From: an uncultured Lachnospiraceae bacterium
GTDB taxonomy: Bacteria; Bacillota; Clostridia; Lachnospirales; Lachnospiraceae
Assembly: GCA_945836565.1 (NCBI GenBank)
Contig: CAMALN010000112.1
Span: 1-5,903 of the forward strand
Reading direction: 5' to 3'
Length of the DNA: 5,903 nt
A program made the position numbers and the translations under genes. Below are positions 5,844 to 5,903 of this stretch, piece by piece; position 1 is the stretch's first letter; each line of letters opens with the position of its first letter. The notes below the pieces were generated by a model, which saw only the letters and a list, made by a program, of their open reading frames with translations, was not told the origin of the DNA and ran no database searches.

Positions 5844-5903
5844 GGCACGCGCTAACGCACCTGCTAATATCCGAACAAACGCCGCTTCGCGGCTAGGGTG
5901 CTT
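5844..5903. other. GC-rich structured stretch, truncated by window end
   Basis: These 60 bases are clearly more GC-rich than anything to the left. GCCGC/GCGGC (5881-5885 and 5889-5893) form a 5-bp hairpin with a 3-base loop. GCACC (5857-5861) can pair with GGTGC (5897-5901), enclosing that hairpin. Read on the minus strand, 5844-5861 folds as a 7-bp stem that uses three G-U pairs around a UAGC loop, which favours a minus-strand RNA. No ORF is apparent. It could be a dispersed repeat, a structured leader or the end of a mobile element; the part visible does not decide. Confidence 0.4.

Noticed and set aside
5881..5893. Stable UUCG tetraloop in the GC-rich hairpin
   Set aside because: The loop would need a C-UUCG-G context. 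Pairing here gives a 5-bp stem with a UUC triloop instead.

Overview
The window looks like chromosomal DNA from an AT-rich Firmicute, most likely a Lachnospiraceae-type clostridium. The grounds are the heavy use of AGA and ATA codons, AGGAG-type ribosome binding sites, sigma-A-like promoter spacing, and a clostridial NifS/NifU pair. This assignment comes from sequence style and recalled family knowledge, not from a search.

Left part (1-2024): the 3' portion of a membrane-bound O-acyltransferase (MBOAT, DltB/AlgI class) is followed 10 bases later by a membrane-anchored SGNH/GDSL-like protein. Together they look like the end of a cell-envelope or exopolysaccharide O-acylation cassette. Middle part (2025-3758): a well-formed promoter (TTGAAA, 17 bp, TATAAT) and a leader with a 12-bp palindrome precede nifS (cysteine desulfurase) and nifU (Fe-S scaffold), only 2 bases apart. 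These make up a minimal Fe-S cluster assembly operon, with no Rrf2/IscR regulator gene next to it.

At 3754-3820 a 67-base, almost perfect hairpin lies between nifU and a convergent minus-strand gene, and the stop codons of both genes fall in or at its arms. The minus-strand gene (3819-4250) encodes a small all-helical protein, possibly ferritin-like. A 201-base divergent intergenic region follows.

Right part (4452-5744): a two-gene plus-strand unit. The first gene encodes an unrecognised 131-residue alpha/beta protein. The second encodes a 288-residue DUF285/BspA-type repeat protein with an exact 27-residue period and no signal peptide. A clear intrinsic terminator (5775-5810) ends the unit. 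The last 90 or so bases hold a perfect 12-bp hairpin and a GC-rich, structured stretch that runs off the window edge and looks like a dispersed repeat or structured RNA element.

No rRNA, tRNA, CRISPR array or transposase gene was seen. The items most worth a second look are the stop-codon-carrying hairpin, the structured GC-rich element at the right edge, and the cytosolic 27-residue repeat protein with its unknown partner.
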